A stretch of 64,000 nucleotides of DNA from Pelagibius sp. CAU 1746 (GTDB taxonomy: Bacteria > Pseudomonadota > Alphaproteobacteria > Kiloniellales > Kiloniellaceae), in NCBI RefSeq assembly GCF_039839785.1, contig NZ_JBDOQT010000001.1:1798001-1862000 (forward strand), read 5' to 3'. The notes beneath the pieces are model-generated. The model saw nothing but the letters and a program-made list of their open reading frames with translations, searched no databases and was not told the origin of the DNA. Of the stretch, positions 20,976-29,669 are shown piece by piece (within the stretch, counting starts at the first letter, position 1; the number at the start of each line of letters is the position of its first letter). The translations under genes were made by a program, and so were the position numbers.

Positions 20976-22322
20976 ATGACACGCAAGCTATTCGGAACCG
21001 ACGGCATTCGCGGCACCGCGAACGTGGAGCCGATCACCGCCGAGACCGCGCTGGCGGTGGCCAAGGCCGCCGGCCGCCAGTTCCTGCGCGGCGATCACCG
21101 CCATACGGTCGTGATCGGCAAGGACACGCGCCTTTCCGGCTACATGCTGGAGCCCGCCATGGCCGCCGGCTTCCTCTCCGTCGGCATGGACGTGGTGTTG
21201 CTCGGCCCGCTGCCGACGCCGGCGGTGGGCATGCTGACCCGCTCCATGCGCGCCGACCTGGGCGTCATGATCTCTGCCTCGCATAACCCATACGAGGACA
21301 ACGGCATCAAGCTGTTCGGTCCTGACGGCTACAAACTTTCAGACGAAGTCGAAAAGGAGATCGAGGCGCGCATCGACAACGGCGGCTGCGCGGTCGCGCC
21401 CGCCCATCAACTGGGCCGGGCCCAGCGCCTCGACGAGAGCGGCCACGGCCGCTACATCGAGTTCGTGAAGAGCAGTTTCCCGCGCGGCCTGCGCCTGGAC
21501 GGCATGAAGGTGGTGATCGACTGCGCCAACGGCGCCGCCTACCGCGTCGCCCCCAAGGTACTCTACGAGCTGGGCGCCGAGGTGGTGCCCGTGGGCGTCT
21601 ATCCCGACGGCTTCAACATCAACCAGCGCTGCGGCGCGACCGACCCGGCGCGCATGCAGGAAGCGGTGGTGACCCACGGCGCCGACTTCGGCATCGCGCT
21701 GGACGGCGACGCCGACCGCGCCATCCTGGCCGACGAAAAGGGCAACGTGGTCGACGGCGACCAGGTCATGGCCCTGGTCGGGCGCTCCTGGCTGCAGGAC
21801 GGGCGCCTCAGCGGCGGCGCGGTGGTCGCCACGGTGATGTCCAACCTGGGACTGGAACGCTTCCTGGGTGGCCTGGGAGTCGGTCTGGTGCGCACCCCCG
21901 TCGGCGACCGCTACGTCGTCGAGCAGATGCGCGCCGGCGGCTTCAACGTCGGCGGCGAGCAGTCGGGCCATATCGTGCTGACCGACTTCGCCACTACCGG
22001 CGACGGCCTCATCGCCGCCCTGCAGGTGCTGGCGGTGGTGGTGCAGTCCGACCGGCCGGCCAGCGAGGTGACGCGGCTCTTCGAGCCTCTGCCCCAGCTG
22101 CTGCGCAACGTGCGCTTCAACGGCGGCGCGCCGCTGGAGGACGACCAGGTGCAGGCGGCGATCCGCGACGGCGAGATGCGCCTGGGCGATGCCGGGCGCC
22201 TGGTGATCCGCAAGTCGGGCACCGAGCCGCTGATCCGCGTCATGGCCGAGGGCGAGGACGAGGCCCTGGTCGACCAGGTGGTGGGCGACATCTGCCAGAC
22301 CATAGAGCAGCGCGCCGGCTGA
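20976..22322 (+). CDS. glmM: Phosphoglucosamine mutase
   Basis: A 448-residue enzyme converting glucosamine-6-phosphate to glucosamine-1-phosphate for UDP-GlcNAc, peptidoglycan and LPS synthesis. FGTDGIRG at the start, the phosphoserine loop ISASHNP with Ser102, the metal site DGDADR near 247, sugar-binding GGEQSGH and phosphate-binding [12 protein letters not shown] near 412 are all intact. It follows folP by 56 bases, a conserved folP-glmM pair. Confidence 0.98.
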   Translation: MTRKLFGTDGIRGTANVEPITAETALAVAKAAGRQFLRGDHRHTVVIGKDTRLSGYMLEPAMAAGFLSVGMDVVLLGPLPTPAVGMLTRSMRADLGVMISASHNPYEDNGIKLFGPDGYKLSDEVEKEIEARIDNGGCAVAPAHQLGRAQRLDESGHGRYIEFVKSSFPRGLRLDGMKVVIDCANGAAYRVAPKVLYELGAEVVPVGVYPDGFNINQRCGATDPARMQEAVVTHGADFGIALDGDADRAILADEKGNVVDGDQVMALVGRSWLQDGRLSGGAVVATVMSNLGLERFLGGLGVGLVRTPVGDRYVVEQMRAGGFNVGGEQSGHIVLTDFATTGDGLIAALQVLAVVVQSDRPASEVTRLFEPLPQLLRNVRFNGGAPLEDDQVQAAIRDGEMRLGDAGRLVIRKSGTEPLIRVMAEGEDEALVDQVVGDICQTIEQRAG

Positions 22323-22365
22323 TCCGGCGGATCCGAAAGACAGGGGGCCGAGCGGGGGCGGGGTC

Positions 22366-22746
22366 ATGCTGACGGCGTTGACGGGTCTCCTGCTGTGCCA
22401 GCTTATCGGCGAGGCGGTGGTGCGCCTCACCCATTTGCCGGTCCCCGGCCCGGTGCTGGGCCTGGTGCTGATGCTGGCCTTCCTGGCCCTGCGCAAAGGC
22501 ATTCCCGGCAGCCTGGAGACCACCGCCGGCACCCTCCTGAAACACCTCTCTTTGCTCTTCGTGCCCGCCGGCGTCGGCGTGCTCCAGCACCTGGCGCGCA
22601 TCCAGGCCGAATGGCTGGCGCTGGTCACGGCCCTGCTGGTCAGTTCGGTCGCCACCATCGTGGTCACGGCGGTGGTGATGCGCGCCATGATGCGGCTCAT
22701 GAAGCTGGACGATGACGCGGGCGATAGTCAGGAAGGCGCCCGATGA
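22366..22746 (+). CDS. CidA/LrgA family membrane protein
   Basis: A 126-residue inner-membrane protein with four hydrophobic segments, with LCQLIGEAVVRLTHLPVPGPVLGLVLML at the start and LFVPAGVGVLQHL in the middle, both diagnostic of CidA/LrgA. Family members act in holin-like murein hydrolase control or, in other bacteria, in pyruvate or glycolate transport with the LrgB partner. The stop overlaps the start of the LrgB gene by four bases, so the two are made together. Confidence 0.92.
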   Translation: MLTALTGLLLCQLIGEAVVRLTHLPVPGPVLGLVLMLAFLALRKGIPGSLETTAGTLLKHLSLLFVPAGVGVLQHLARIQAEWLALVTALLVSSVATIVVTAVVMRAMMRLMKLDDDAGDSQEGAR

Positions 22747-23462
22747 TCGCCGAGTTCTCCGACATCTGGGTTTACCTGCGCACCGGGCCGCTGCTGTGGC
22801 TGACGGTGACGCTGGCGGCCTATGTCGCCGCGCAGTGGCTCTACGAGCGCGCGGGGCTCAATCCCTTGCTGAACCCCGTCGCCATCGCCGTGGTCCTGCT
22901 GGTCGCCCTGCTGACCGCCACGGGCACGGAATACCAGACCTACTTCGAGGGCGCGCAGTTCGTGCACTTCCTGCTGGGGCCCGCGACCATCGCCCTGGCG
23001 ATTCCGCTCTACAGCCACTTCGGGAAGGTGCGTGCCGTCGTCGTGCCCATGCTGGTAGCGTTGCTTGCGGGTGCCGTCACTGCGGTGGTCAGCGCCGTCG
23101 GCGTCGCCGCCCTGCTGGGCGCCAGTTTCGAGACCCTTGCGTCCTTGGCGCCCAAATCGGTGACCACGCCAATTGCCATGGGCATTTCCGAGCGCATCGG
23201 CGGCCTGCCGTCGCTGACCGCTGTGCTGGTGATCCTGACCGGCATCCTGGGCGCCATGCTGGCGACACCCGTCTTGAACCTGCTGGGTATCACCGATTGG
23301 AAGGCGCGCGGCTTCGCCGCCGGCGTGGCGGCGCACGGTATCGGCACCGCGCGGGCGTTCCACGTCAGTGAGGTGGCCGGCACCTTCGCCGGCATCGCCA
23401 TGGGCTTGAACGGCCTGCTGACCGCCTTCCTGGTGCCGCTGCTGATCGACTGGCTGCGGTAA
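22743..23462 (+). CDS. LrgB family membrane protein
   Basis: A 239-residue LrgB/CidB protein with about seven membrane segments. LGPATIALAIPLYSHF, SVTTPIAMGISERIGG and AAHGIGTARAFHVSEVAGTFAGIAMGLNG are conserved family blocks. It forms a pair with the upstream LrgA-type subunit (ATGA overlap). Candidate roles are export or uptake of small organic acids, or regulation of autolysis; the sequence does not decide. Confidence 0.93.
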   Translation: MIAEFSDIWVYLRTGPLLWLTVTLAAYVAAQWLYERAGLNPLLNPVAIAVVLLVALLTATGTEYQTYFEGAQFVHFLLGPATIALAIPLYSHFGKVRAVVVPMLVALLAGAVTAVVSAVGVAALLGASFETLASLAPKSVTTPIAMGISERIGGLPSLTAVLVILTGILGAMLATPVLNLLGITDWKARGFAAGVAAHGIGTARAFHVSEVAGTFAGIAMGLNGLLTAFLVPLLIDWLR

Positions 23463-23475
23463 GGGGCGAGTGCCT

Positions 23476-23782
23476 TCAGCCTTGACTTGGCACGGCTACG
23501 GTTGCTCCACACTCAGCGCAAAGCTTGGCTTGGGGGTGCGAAGCGGTTTTCCACACTCTATGCAGGGTGGACCAAAGTAGACCAGTCTATGGTGCCAAAG
23601 GGCGTCTGCATTCGTTTCGCGGTACCCAGTGATTTGGAAGTAGCGTTCCAGCGCTCCTTCCCATAGCCGTCACGTCTCGCTTTGGCGAGAGATACGCCAT
23701 GCTCAGTGCGGTAGCGCTTGATTTGCTTGATCGCGTTCGACAGCGGCGGTTCCACCTGCACCCACTCCGCCTCGTCGAGCAT
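23476..23782 (-). pseudogene. Frameshifted small protein with two CxxC motifs
   Basis: The first frame from 23782 reads MLDEAEWVQVEPPLSNAI and breaks after GYGKE. The next frame continues with LERYFQITGYRETNADALW, HHRLVYFGPP and CIECGKPLRTP, and a third frame ends AKLCAECG. Restoring one base at each of two places, the second in a C-run, rejoins a single protein of about 100 residues with paired CxxC motifs, probably a small zinc-binding protein. I recall similar hypothetical proteins in alphaproteobacteria, from memory only. Either the gene is decaying or the assembly has two single-base errors. It lies antisense in the gap after the LrgB gene. Confidence 0.75.
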
Positions 23783-23844
23783 CGGGACCTCGACTTGGCA
23801 GCGCCAGCACTAAAGCTTCTTGGCCATCGCTTGAGCCCTTCGAC

Positions 23845-25233
23845 TCACACCACGTTGTTGAAGGCGCAGGTGGGGCCTTCTTGGAGTTGCTCGGCGAGCA
23901 GACAGAGGCCGCGGCGCAGCTCGTCGCTGTCCTTCGGCGGGCCGAAGCAGACGCGGACCGCCGGCGCGCTCTCGCGGCGGCCGACCATGAAGGGGTCGCT
24001 CGGTGTGACGAGGACGCCGCGCTTCTCCGCCTCGCCAGCGAACTCGTTGGAGCGCCAGGGCTCTGGCAGCCGCAGCCAGAGGAAGGTGGCCCCCTCGCTG
24101 CAGTCGAAATCCCAGCCGCTCAGGGTCTCGCGGGCGATGGCGCTGCGCACCTCGGCCTCGCGTTTGCGCCCGGCGCTGACGCGGGCGGCGACGCCGCTGC
24201 GAATCATCTCTGCGCCGATCTCCGCGGTCAGGGGGCAGGCCATCCAGCAGGTGCTGTGGACGGCATTGCCCAACCGGCCCTGCACTTTTTCGGGGGCCAC
24301 GACGTAGCCGATGCGCAGTCCCGGCGAGACGGTCTTAGAGAGGCTGCCCACGTAGTAGCCCAGCTCCGGCACCTGGGCGGCGATGGGCAGCGGCTCGGAG
24401 CCGTCCAGAAATCCGAAGGTGTCGTCCTCGATGACCGCGACACCGTAGCGCCGGGCGAGGACGGCCAGGTCGCGGCGGCGCCCTTCCGGCATGGTGAGGC
24501 TGGTCGGATTGTGCTGGTTGGGGCAGAGGTAGATCGCCTTCACGTCGTGGGTGCGGCAGGCTTCCTCGAAGGCCTCGGGCAGCGGCCCTGCGGCGTCGCG
24601 CTCCAGCCCGTCCAGGCGCAGGCCGAGCAGGCGTGCCAGGCTGCGGATGCCGGGGTAGGTCAGGCTGTCGGAGACGATATGATCGCCCGGCCGCGCCACC
24701 GCGGCCAGGGCAATGAGCACGCCATGATGGGCGCCGGCGCTGATCGTGATCTGCTCGGCGCTCACCTCGTAGCCCGAGCGCCCGATCCACAGAGCGCCGG
24801 CCTCCCGGTGCTCCAGCAGGCCCCGCTGATTCTGATAGCGCATCATCTCCATGGCCCGCGGCCCGGCGGCGACGCGCTGCAAGACTTCCGCGATCTCCGC
24901 TTCCTCGGGGCAGGGCATGGGGGGGGCCGAGTGAAGGTGGATGGTGCCGGGCGTGGCGTCATGCCAGCGGTGCAGCTGCTCGGAGGAAACCGGGACATTC
25001 ACGAAGGTCCCGCGGCCGACCTCGCCGGAGGTAAGTCCGCGCCGCTCCGCCTCGGCGTAGGCGCGGCTGACGGTGCCGACGGTGACTCCCAGGTGCCAGG
25101 CGAGGTCGCGATGAGTGGGCAGGCGGTCGCCGGTTTTCAGCTTGCCGGCGGTGATGTCGCGGGCCAGGGCGTCGGCAATGGCCAGGTAGCGCGGGCCCGC
25201 GGCGCTCTCCAAGGAAGGCATCCAATTTGTCAT
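23845..25233 (-). CDS. MocR-type transcriptional regulator (GntR HTH plus aminotransferase domain)
   Basis: A 462-residue fusion of an N-terminal winged helix (about residues 12-80, with KLKTGDRLPTHRDLAWHLGVTVGTVSRAYAEAERRGL) and a type I PLP aminotransferase fold. The PLP lysine lies in VGSLSKTVSPGLRIGY; YLCPNQHNPTSLTMP is the coenzyme loop. Such proteins usually sense an amine or PLP rather than catalyse transamination. The frame is open to 25272, but the ATG at 25233 or 25221 is more likely. It is divergent from the DUF1127 and PhzF genes, across a gap with repeated ATACAAT boxes. Confidence 0.93.
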   Translation of the reverse strand: MTNWMPSLESAAGPRYLAIADALARDITAGKLKTGDRLPTHRDLAWHLGVTVGTVSRAYAEAERRGLTSGEVGRGTFVNVPVSSEQLHRWHDATPGTIHLHSAPPMPCPEEAEIAEVLQRVAAGPRAMEMMRYQNQRGLLEHREAGALWIGRSGYEVSAEQITISAGAHHGVLIALAAVARPGDHIVSDSLTYPGIRSLARLLGLRLDGLERDAAGPLPEAFEEACRTHDVKAIYLCPNQHNPTSLTMPEGRRRDLAVLARRYGVAVIEDDTFGFLDGSEPLPIAAQVPELGYYVGSLSKTVSPGLRIGYVVAPEKVQGRLGNAVHSTCWMACPLTAEIGAEMIRSGVAARVSAGRKREAEVRSAIARETLSGWDFDCSEGATFLWLRLPEPWRSNEFAGEAEKRGVLVTPSDPFMVGRRESAPAVRVCFGPPKDSDELRRGLCLLAEQLQEGPTCAFNNVV

Positions 25234-25275
25234 GATGACAATATAGCAATTGACCGGAGGAAAGGGCAACAACTA

Positions 25276-25338
25276 ATACAATGATAAGAAATATAATCGA
25301 TACAATCTCCTTGGATAGGAGGGTAAGATGGATACAAT
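25276..25338. promoter_or_regulatory. Three ATACAAT boxes in the MocR/DUF1127 divergent region
   Basis: ATACAAT occurs at 25276-25282, 25300-25306 and 25332-25338, all in the same orientation; the last overlaps codons 2-4 of the DUF1127 gene. A TATAAT-like -10 sits at 25292-25297 between the first two. MocR regulators commonly bind direct repeats in their divergent promoter regions, so these are candidate operator boxes. Confidence 0.5.
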
Positions 25339-25591
25339 GAAGGATGCCACCCTGCCGGCCGCGCGCTTGTTGGGCGGCGCTTCCGGCGCCGGTCCGGGGC
25401 TGGGTCCAAGGATGGCCCGGCAGAGGGCCCGGCGGATGGCCTTGGGCCTCATGGACCTGCTGGTGGTCTGGCAGCAGCGTATGGAAAGCCGCGCCTGCCT
25501 GCAGGCGATGAACGACGCGCGCCTGCGGGACATCGGCCTCACCCGCCTGGAGGTCCGCTGCGAGAGCGACAAGCCGTTTTGGCGAAGGTGA
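25328..25591 (+). CDS. DUF1127 domain protein
   Basis: An 87-residue basic protein whose C-terminal half carries the short DUF1127 motif MNDARLRDIGLTRLEV preceded by a helix. DUF1127 (YjiS-like) proteins in alphaproteobacteria are small Arg-rich proteins, some RNA-associated and linked to phosphate or carbon metabolism. The ATG at 25328 has AGGAGGG seven bases upstream. It is the first gene of the PhzF side, 7 bases from the next gene, and lies under the candidate MocR operator. Confidence 0.85.
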   Translation: MDTMKDATLPAARLLGGASGAGPGLGPRMARQRARRMALGLMDLLVVWQQRMESRACLQAMNDARLRDIGLTRLEVRCESDKPFWRR

Positions 25592-25598
25592 GGAGGAG

Positions 25599-26402
25599 AT
25601 GGCGATGACCGAGATAAGACTTTATCAGGTAGATGCCTTTACCGACGCCGTCTTCGGCGGCAATCCGGCCGCGGTTTGCCCGCTCGATGCCTGGCTGCCG
25701 GACACCACCCTGCAGACCATCGCGGCGGAGAACAACCTCTCGGAAACCGCCTTCTTCGTGCCCGAGGACGGCGGCTACCGCCTGCGATGGTTCACCCCGG
25801 CCGTGGAGGTGGAGCTTTGCGGCCATGCGACGCTCGCCTCCGCCTATGTCATCGCCACCTATATCGACCCGGCAATGGAGCGGGTGCTGTTCCACTCGGC
25901 CAGCGGTCCGCTGACGGTGAGCCGCGAGGGTGATGTCTTCACCCTCGATTTCCCCAGCGAGCCGCCGGCGGTCTTCACGGACGGCGGCGCCGTCGCCAAG
26001 GCCCTGGGCATCGTCCCGCAGGAGGTGCTGAAGGCGCCAAAGGTCGACGGCGGCAAGATCATGGCGGTTTTGGCCGACGAAGCGGAGGTGCGCGCCGCGG
26101 CGCCCGACCTGGCCAAGGTGAAAGCGCTGCCGGGCGACGGCCTCATCATCACCGCTGAAGGGGACGAGGTGGACTTCGTCTCGCGCTACTTCGCACCCCA
26201 CGCCGGTATCCCGGAGGACCCGGTGACGGGTTCAGCCCACGTGGTGCTCACCCCCTACTGGGCAAAGCGGCTGGGCAAGGCGAAGCTGGCGGCGCGGCAG
26301 GTCTCGTCGCGCCTCGGCGAACTGCAGGTGGAGGACAAAGGCGGCCGCACATTGATTTCCGGCAAAGTCGCCCCCTTTCTGGAGGGCCGCATCCGCGTAT
26401 AA
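25599..26402 (+). CDS. PhzF family isomerase-like protein
   Basis: A 267-residue PhzF-fold protein with two related halves. YQVDAFTDAVFGGNPAAVCPLD, NNLSETAFFVP with the presumed catalytic Glu near residue 49, RWFTPAVEVELCGHATLASAYV and DPVTGSAHVVLTPYW are all family landmarks. PhzF itself isomerises a phenazine precursor, but most homologues have no known substrate. With a PLP-domain regulator divergent and a DUF1127 gene just upstream, it is probably part of the MocR regulon. Confidence 0.92.
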   Translation: MAMTEIRLYQVDAFTDAVFGGNPAAVCPLDAWLPDTTLQTIAAENNLSETAFFVPEDGGYRLRWFTPAVEVELCGHATLASAYVIATYIDPAMERVLFHSASGPLTVSREGDVFTLDFPSEPPAVFTDGGAVAKALGIVPQEVLKAPKVDGGKIMAVLADEAEVRAAAPDLAKVKALPGDGLIITAEGDEVDFVSRYFAPHAGIPEDPVTGSAHVVLTPYWAKRLGKAKLAARQVSSRLGELQVEDKGGRTLISGKVAPFLEGRIRV

Positions 26403-26443
26403 ACTGGCGGCCGATCAACCGGAACGACCGACCAGGAGTATTC

Positions 26444-26923
26444 ATGTCCGAGAACCCGATGCTGCCCGCCCTCGATCCCGCTTCCCTGGAGGCCCGTAAG
26501 GGATCTTCCTACCCCGAACCCTGGGGTTCGGCCTGCGGGGCGCGGGAGAAGCGGAGGCTCGGCGATGCCCTGGGTCTCTCCGCCTTTGGAGTCAACCTGG
26601 TGCGCCTGCCGCCGGGGGCGCTGTCGTCGCAGCGCCATTGGCACAGCCACGAGGACGAATTCGTCTATGTGCTGGAGGGCGAGGTGACCCTCATCACCGA
26701 TGCCGGCGCGCAGGTGCTGACGCCCGGCATGGCCGCGGGCTTTCCCGCGGGCAGGGAAGACGGTCACCATCTGGTCAACAGAGGCAACGCCTCGGCGGTT
26801 TATCTGGAGGTCGGCGGCCGCTCGCCCGAAGACTCCTGCCACTATCCGGATATCGACCTCTTCCTGCCCGCCGCCGCGGATGGAAACTACCGCTTCACGC
26901 ACAAGAACGGCGAGCCCTACTGA
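26444..26923 (+). CDS. Cupin domain protein
   Basis: A 159-residue single-cupin protein. The metal motifs are readable: HWHSHEDEFVYVLEGEVTL (first, with the His pair and Glu) and GFPAGREDGHHLVNRG (second). Sugar-isomerase-like or unknown-function cupins of this size are frequent; the substrate is not predictable. AGGAG precedes the ATG. Its TGA overlaps the start of the downstream acetyltransferase gene (TGATG), showing coupling. Confidence 0.88.
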   Translation: MSENPMLPALDPASLEARKGSSYPEPWGSACGAREKRRLGDALGLSAFGVNLVRLPPGALSSQRHWHSHEDEFVYVLEGEVTLITDAGAQVLTPGMAAGFPAGREDGHHLVNRGNASAVYLEVGGRSPEDSCHYPDIDLFLPAAADGNYRFTHKNGEPY

Positions 26924-27405
26924 TGGCGCAGATCGTGGTCTCGGCGGCCGCGGCGGACGACCTGGACGATGTCCGGGCGCTGTTCCGCGAGTATGCCACG
27001 TGGTTGCAGGTGGACTATTGCCTCCAGGGCTTCGAAGCCGAACTGGCCGGCCTGCCGGGCAGCTACAGCCCGCCGGCCGGCGGACTGTGGATCGCCCGTG
27101 TCGACGGCACGCCGGCGGCGGGGGTCGGCGTCTGTCCGCTGGCGGGCGGGACCTGCGAGATGAGGCGCCTTTGGGTTCGCGAAGGCTGGCGCGGCCGCGG
27201 CCTCGGCCGCCGGTTGGTCCAGGCGGCGCTGGCGGGCGCGCGGGCCGGAGGGCACAAGTGGATGGTGCTGGAAACCCTGGACTTCATGACCGCCGCCCAG
27301 GCGCTCTATGCGGAGCTCGGCTTCCATCCCCTGCCGCCGGAGGCGGAGACGCCTGCCGATGTCCGCCGCCTCGCCTGCGACCTGTCGGCGCTCGCCTCCG
27401 CCTGA
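26923..27405 (+). CDS. GNAT family N-acetyltransferase
   Basis: A 160-residue Gcn5-related acetyltransferase. The acetyl-CoA binding block MRRLWVREGWRGRGLGRRLVQAAL (motif A, about residues 80-103) is complete, and the later LETLDFMTAAQALYAELGF is motif B. Substrate unknown. The ATG shares bases with the cupin stop, so this start is secure and earlier starts in the same frame are not credible. Confidence 0.9.
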   Translation: MAQIVVSAAAADDLDDVRALFREYATWLQVDYCLQGFEAELAGLPGSYSPPAGGLWIARVDGTPAAGVGVCPLAGGTCEMRRLWVREGWRGRGLGRRLVQAALAGARAGGHKWMVLETLDFMTAAQALYAELGFHPLPPEAETPADVRRLACDLSALASA

Positions 27406-27458
27406 TACGGCGGTTATCTTCTCCCCCGCGGGATGAACAGCAGGAAGGGCGCGCAGCC

Positions 27459-27908
27459 GTGCAGGATCTCTATTTCGACGATTTCGAGCCGGGGCAGGAA
27501 TTCCACAGCAAGGGCGCGACGCTCAGTGAGTCGCAGATCCTCGACTTCGCCCTGCTCTACGATCCGCAGCCTTTTCACATCGACGCCGAGGCGGCGGCGG
27601 AAGGCCCCTTCGGCGGTCTCATCGCCTCCGGCTTCCAGACCCTCGCCGTCGCCTTTCGGCTGTTCTACCAGGAGAAGGTCATCAACGCCTGCTCCATGGG
27701 CTCGCCGGGTCTGGACGAGCTGCGCTGGCTGCGCCCCGTGCGCCCCGGGGACACCTTGAAGGTGAAGGGGAGGGTGCGCGAGAAGCGCCCCTCCAAGTCC
27801 AAACCCGACCGCGGCACCCTGCTGATGGATTACGAGGTCAGCAACCAGCACGGCGAGGCGGTGATGACCTTCACCGCCATCCACATCTTCGCGCGCCGGA
27901 CGGCCTGA
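27459..27908 (+). CDS. MaoC family dehydratase
   Basis: A 149-residue hotdog-fold protein of the MaoC type. FDDFEPGQEFHSKGATLSESQILDFALLYDPQPFHID contains the hydratase 2 pattern with the Asp/His pair, then GPFGGLIASGFQT. Such proteins hydrate enoyl-CoA or act in related CoA-ester metabolism. The start is a GTG at 27459 with GGAAGG upstream; the in-frame upstream sequence has no ATG. It is the last gene of the PhzF-cupin-GNAT-MaoC series. Confidence 0.88.
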   Translation: MQDLYFDDFEPGQEFHSKGATLSESQILDFALLYDPQPFHIDAEAAAEGPFGGLIASGFQTLAVAFRLFYQEKVINACSMGSPGLDELRWLRPVRPGDTLKVKGRVREKRPSKSKPDRGTLLMDYEVSNQHGEAVMTFTAIHIFARRTA

Positions 27909-27916
27909 ACCGGGTC

Positions 27917-27951
27917 TTGTGATCGGACTAAATTCAGACTATATTTAGTCC
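27917..27951 (+). promoter_or_regulatory. Toxin-antitoxin promoter with palindromic operator
   Basis: TTGTGA (27917-27922) and TATATT (27940-27945) at 17-base spacing form a good promoter. A perfect inverted repeat, GGACTAAAT (27925-27933) and ATTTAGTCC (27943-27951), covers the spacer and -10. This placement fits autorepression by the antitoxin whose gene starts at 27976. Confidence 0.7.
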
Positions 27952-27975
27952 CCTTCAAGATTTGGAGTTCCCTCC

Positions 27976-28248
27976 ATGAAGTTCTCCAGCCAGATCAAGC
28001 CGATCAGCTATTTGAAGGCGAATGCGGCCCAGGTTGTGGATGGGCTGGCAGAGTCCGGGGAGCCCTTGGTCATCACCCAGAACGGTGAGGCCAAGGCGGT
28101 GATCCAGGACGTGAAGAGTTATGAGCAGACTCAGGAAACTTTGGCACTGCTGAAGATTCTGGCGCTCGGCAATCGCCAAGTGGAAGAGGGGCGCGTGCAT
28201 AGTGCGAAGGATGCTTTGGCGTCTCTGCGCAAGAAGCACAGCGGCTGA
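27976..28248 (+). CDS. Phd/YefM family antitoxin
   Basis: A 90-residue antitoxin. The N-terminal DNA-binding fold IKPISYLKANAAQVVDGLAESGEPLVITQNGEAKAVIQDVKSYEQ (read in pieces, residues 8-52) is the Phd/YefM pattern; the C-terminal helix should wrap the toxin. It neutralises the toxin and represses its own promoter at the palindrome just upstream. The stop TGA overlaps the toxin ATG by one base. Confidence 0.92.
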   Translation: MKFSSQIKPISYLKANAAQVVDGLAESGEPLVITQNGEAKAVIQDVKSYEQTQETLALLKILALGNRQVEEGRVHSAKDALASLRKKHSG

Positions 28249-28622
28249 TGCCCTATGGGGTTGTCCTCACCGAGGATGCACTACGCGACCTTGATGATAT
28301 CTGCAGCTACATCAGTGGGCATGACTCGGAGAACTCCGCGGCCTATGTGCTTGACCGTGTAGAAGCCGCCTTGGCCAGTCTCGCGGAACTGCCGGATCGC
28401 GGCCGTCATCCGCGTGAACTCGCTGATCTCGGAATTACCGAGTTTCGAGAGGTCTTCTTCAAGCCCTATCGGCTTATCTACCGGGTAAAGCGACGGCGTG
28501 TCGTTGTCTACGTGATCGCGGATGGGCGGCGCGACATGCAGAGTCTTCTGGCGCGCCGGCTGCTCGGACCTTGGTCACCTAAATCAGGAAAACCGGGATC
28601 AGCGCCGAGACGAAGGGGCTGA
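28248..28622 (+). CDS. RelE/ParE family toxin
   Basis: A 124-residue toxin of the ParE/RelE fold: LTEDALRDLDDICSYISGHDS, then LAELPDRGRHPRELADLGITEFREVFFKPYRLIYRVKRRRVVVYVIADGRRDM in sequence. ParE members poison gyrase and RelE members cut mRNA; the lack of an obvious RelE catalytic set and the GRHP-EL-FREVFF pattern lean to ParE. The last 44 bases overlap the 3' end of the antisense membrane protein gene, so the final 20 residues may be dispensable. Confidence 0.9.
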   Translation: MPYGVVLTEDALRDLDDICSYISGHDSENSAAYVLDRVEAALASLAELPDRGRHPRELADLGITEFREVFFKPYRLIYRVKRRRVVVYVIADGRRDMQSLLARRLLGPWSPKSGKPGSAPRRRG

Positions 28623-29526
28623 GGAGCGCCGCCACGTCCTGCAGCAGCTTCACCTGCTTGCCGCCGTTGCCGGCGGCGTCACCTGCTGCCGCGCCCTTGC
28701 CTTCCAGATCCTTCAGGTAGGCGACACAGGGCAGGTAGGCGAGCACCAGGCAGAGCGAGAAGACCCCGCCCCAATAGAGCCCTACCCCCTGGGCGATGTG
28801 ATCCAGCGTCACGAAGGCGGCGGAGTTGTCGGCCAGCCCCGCCTTGGGCCAGGTCAGCCAGGCCGCCATGGTGATGACGATGGAGACCAGCACCGCGGCG
28901 GCGGCCAGCAGCAGCTCGCGCAGGTCCGCCTTGCGCTCGGCGGCCTTCAGGCCGCGGCCCCGGGCTACCTCCTGGGTCGCGCCCAGCGCCGCGCGGGCGG
29001 CCAGCGCCAGCACCAGGGCGACGGTGGCGGCGGAGAAGAGGGCGTTCACCACCTGGCGGATGGTGGTGAAGGTCGTCGCGACTGCGATGCCGCCCACGCT
29101 CCAGCTTCCCAGGGTCGGCTCCAGCACCGGGCGCTGCAGCACCTCGCGCGACACGTCGGAGCCGGCGGCGACGATGGCGGTGACGAAGGCGAGCGCCGCG
29201 ACCGCGATGAGCAGCCAGCGGCGCAGCGGCTCGGCCTCTTTCATGATCTTGGTGACCGCCAGCAGCGTGGCGCCGATGGAGGCGAAGATCGCCAGGACGA
29301 CACTGACAATCCAGGCGAGGCGCGCGTGCAGCGCCTCGGCGCGCAGGGTGGGGTCGTCGGCGGCGGGCAGCAGCCCGCTCAGCAGGTCGGCGGGGATGTC
29401 GCCGTTCATGGCCCGGAAGAACTCCGCCGACCCGGTGATCAGCGCGACCTCGCCCGCCACCAGAAAGCCGGTGAGGATCAGCGGCCGGGTCAAGCCCCGG
29501 ACGGCGGAGGCAGGCGCTTTCGTCAT
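28579..29526 (-). CDS. Multi-pass membrane protein of unknown function
   Basis: A 315-residue inner-membrane protein with about six hydrophobic segments, near residues 15-32, 67-90, 104-122, 160-187, 208-230 and 252-275. It starts MTKAPASAVRGLTRP and has an Ala/Gly-rich loop near 278-290. No transporter or enzyme motif is recognisable. It is convergent with the toxin gene and overlaps it by 44 bases, unusual for this window. A promoter lies presumably in the 140-base gap before 29670. Confidence 0.75.
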   Translation of the reverse strand: MTKAPASAVRGLTRPLILTGFLVAGEVALITGSAEFFRAMNGDIPADLLSGLLPAADDPTLRAEALHARLAWIVSVVLAIFASIGATLLAVTKIMKEAEPLRRWLLIAVAALAFVTAIVAAGSDVSREVLQRPVLEPTLGSWSVGGIAVATTFTTIRQVVNALFSAATVALVLALAARAALGATQEVARGRGLKAAERKADLRELLLAAAAVLVSIVITMAAWLTWPKAGLADNSAAFVTLDHIAQGVGLYWGGVFSLCLVLAYLPCVAYLKDLEGKGAAAGDAAGNGGKQVKLLQDVAALLSPFVSALIPVFLI

Positions 29527-29669
29527 GGCGGACGCTGGGGCACCTCCGGAAGCTGCGGCAAGTCACGGACAGGACGACGCTACAACAGGAAGTAACGACG
29601 ATAGTGTGATCTCTCTGCGGCGGCCTGTACAGCGGCGGCGCCTGTTCTTTGGAGTGGGAGTTCGGAGAT

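Noticed and set aside
28579-28622. Possibility that the toxin or the membrane protein gene is misread because they overlap
   Set aside because: Both frames are open and have coherent motifs or membrane pattern up to the overlap; an overlap of 44 bases at convergent 3' ends is acceptable.
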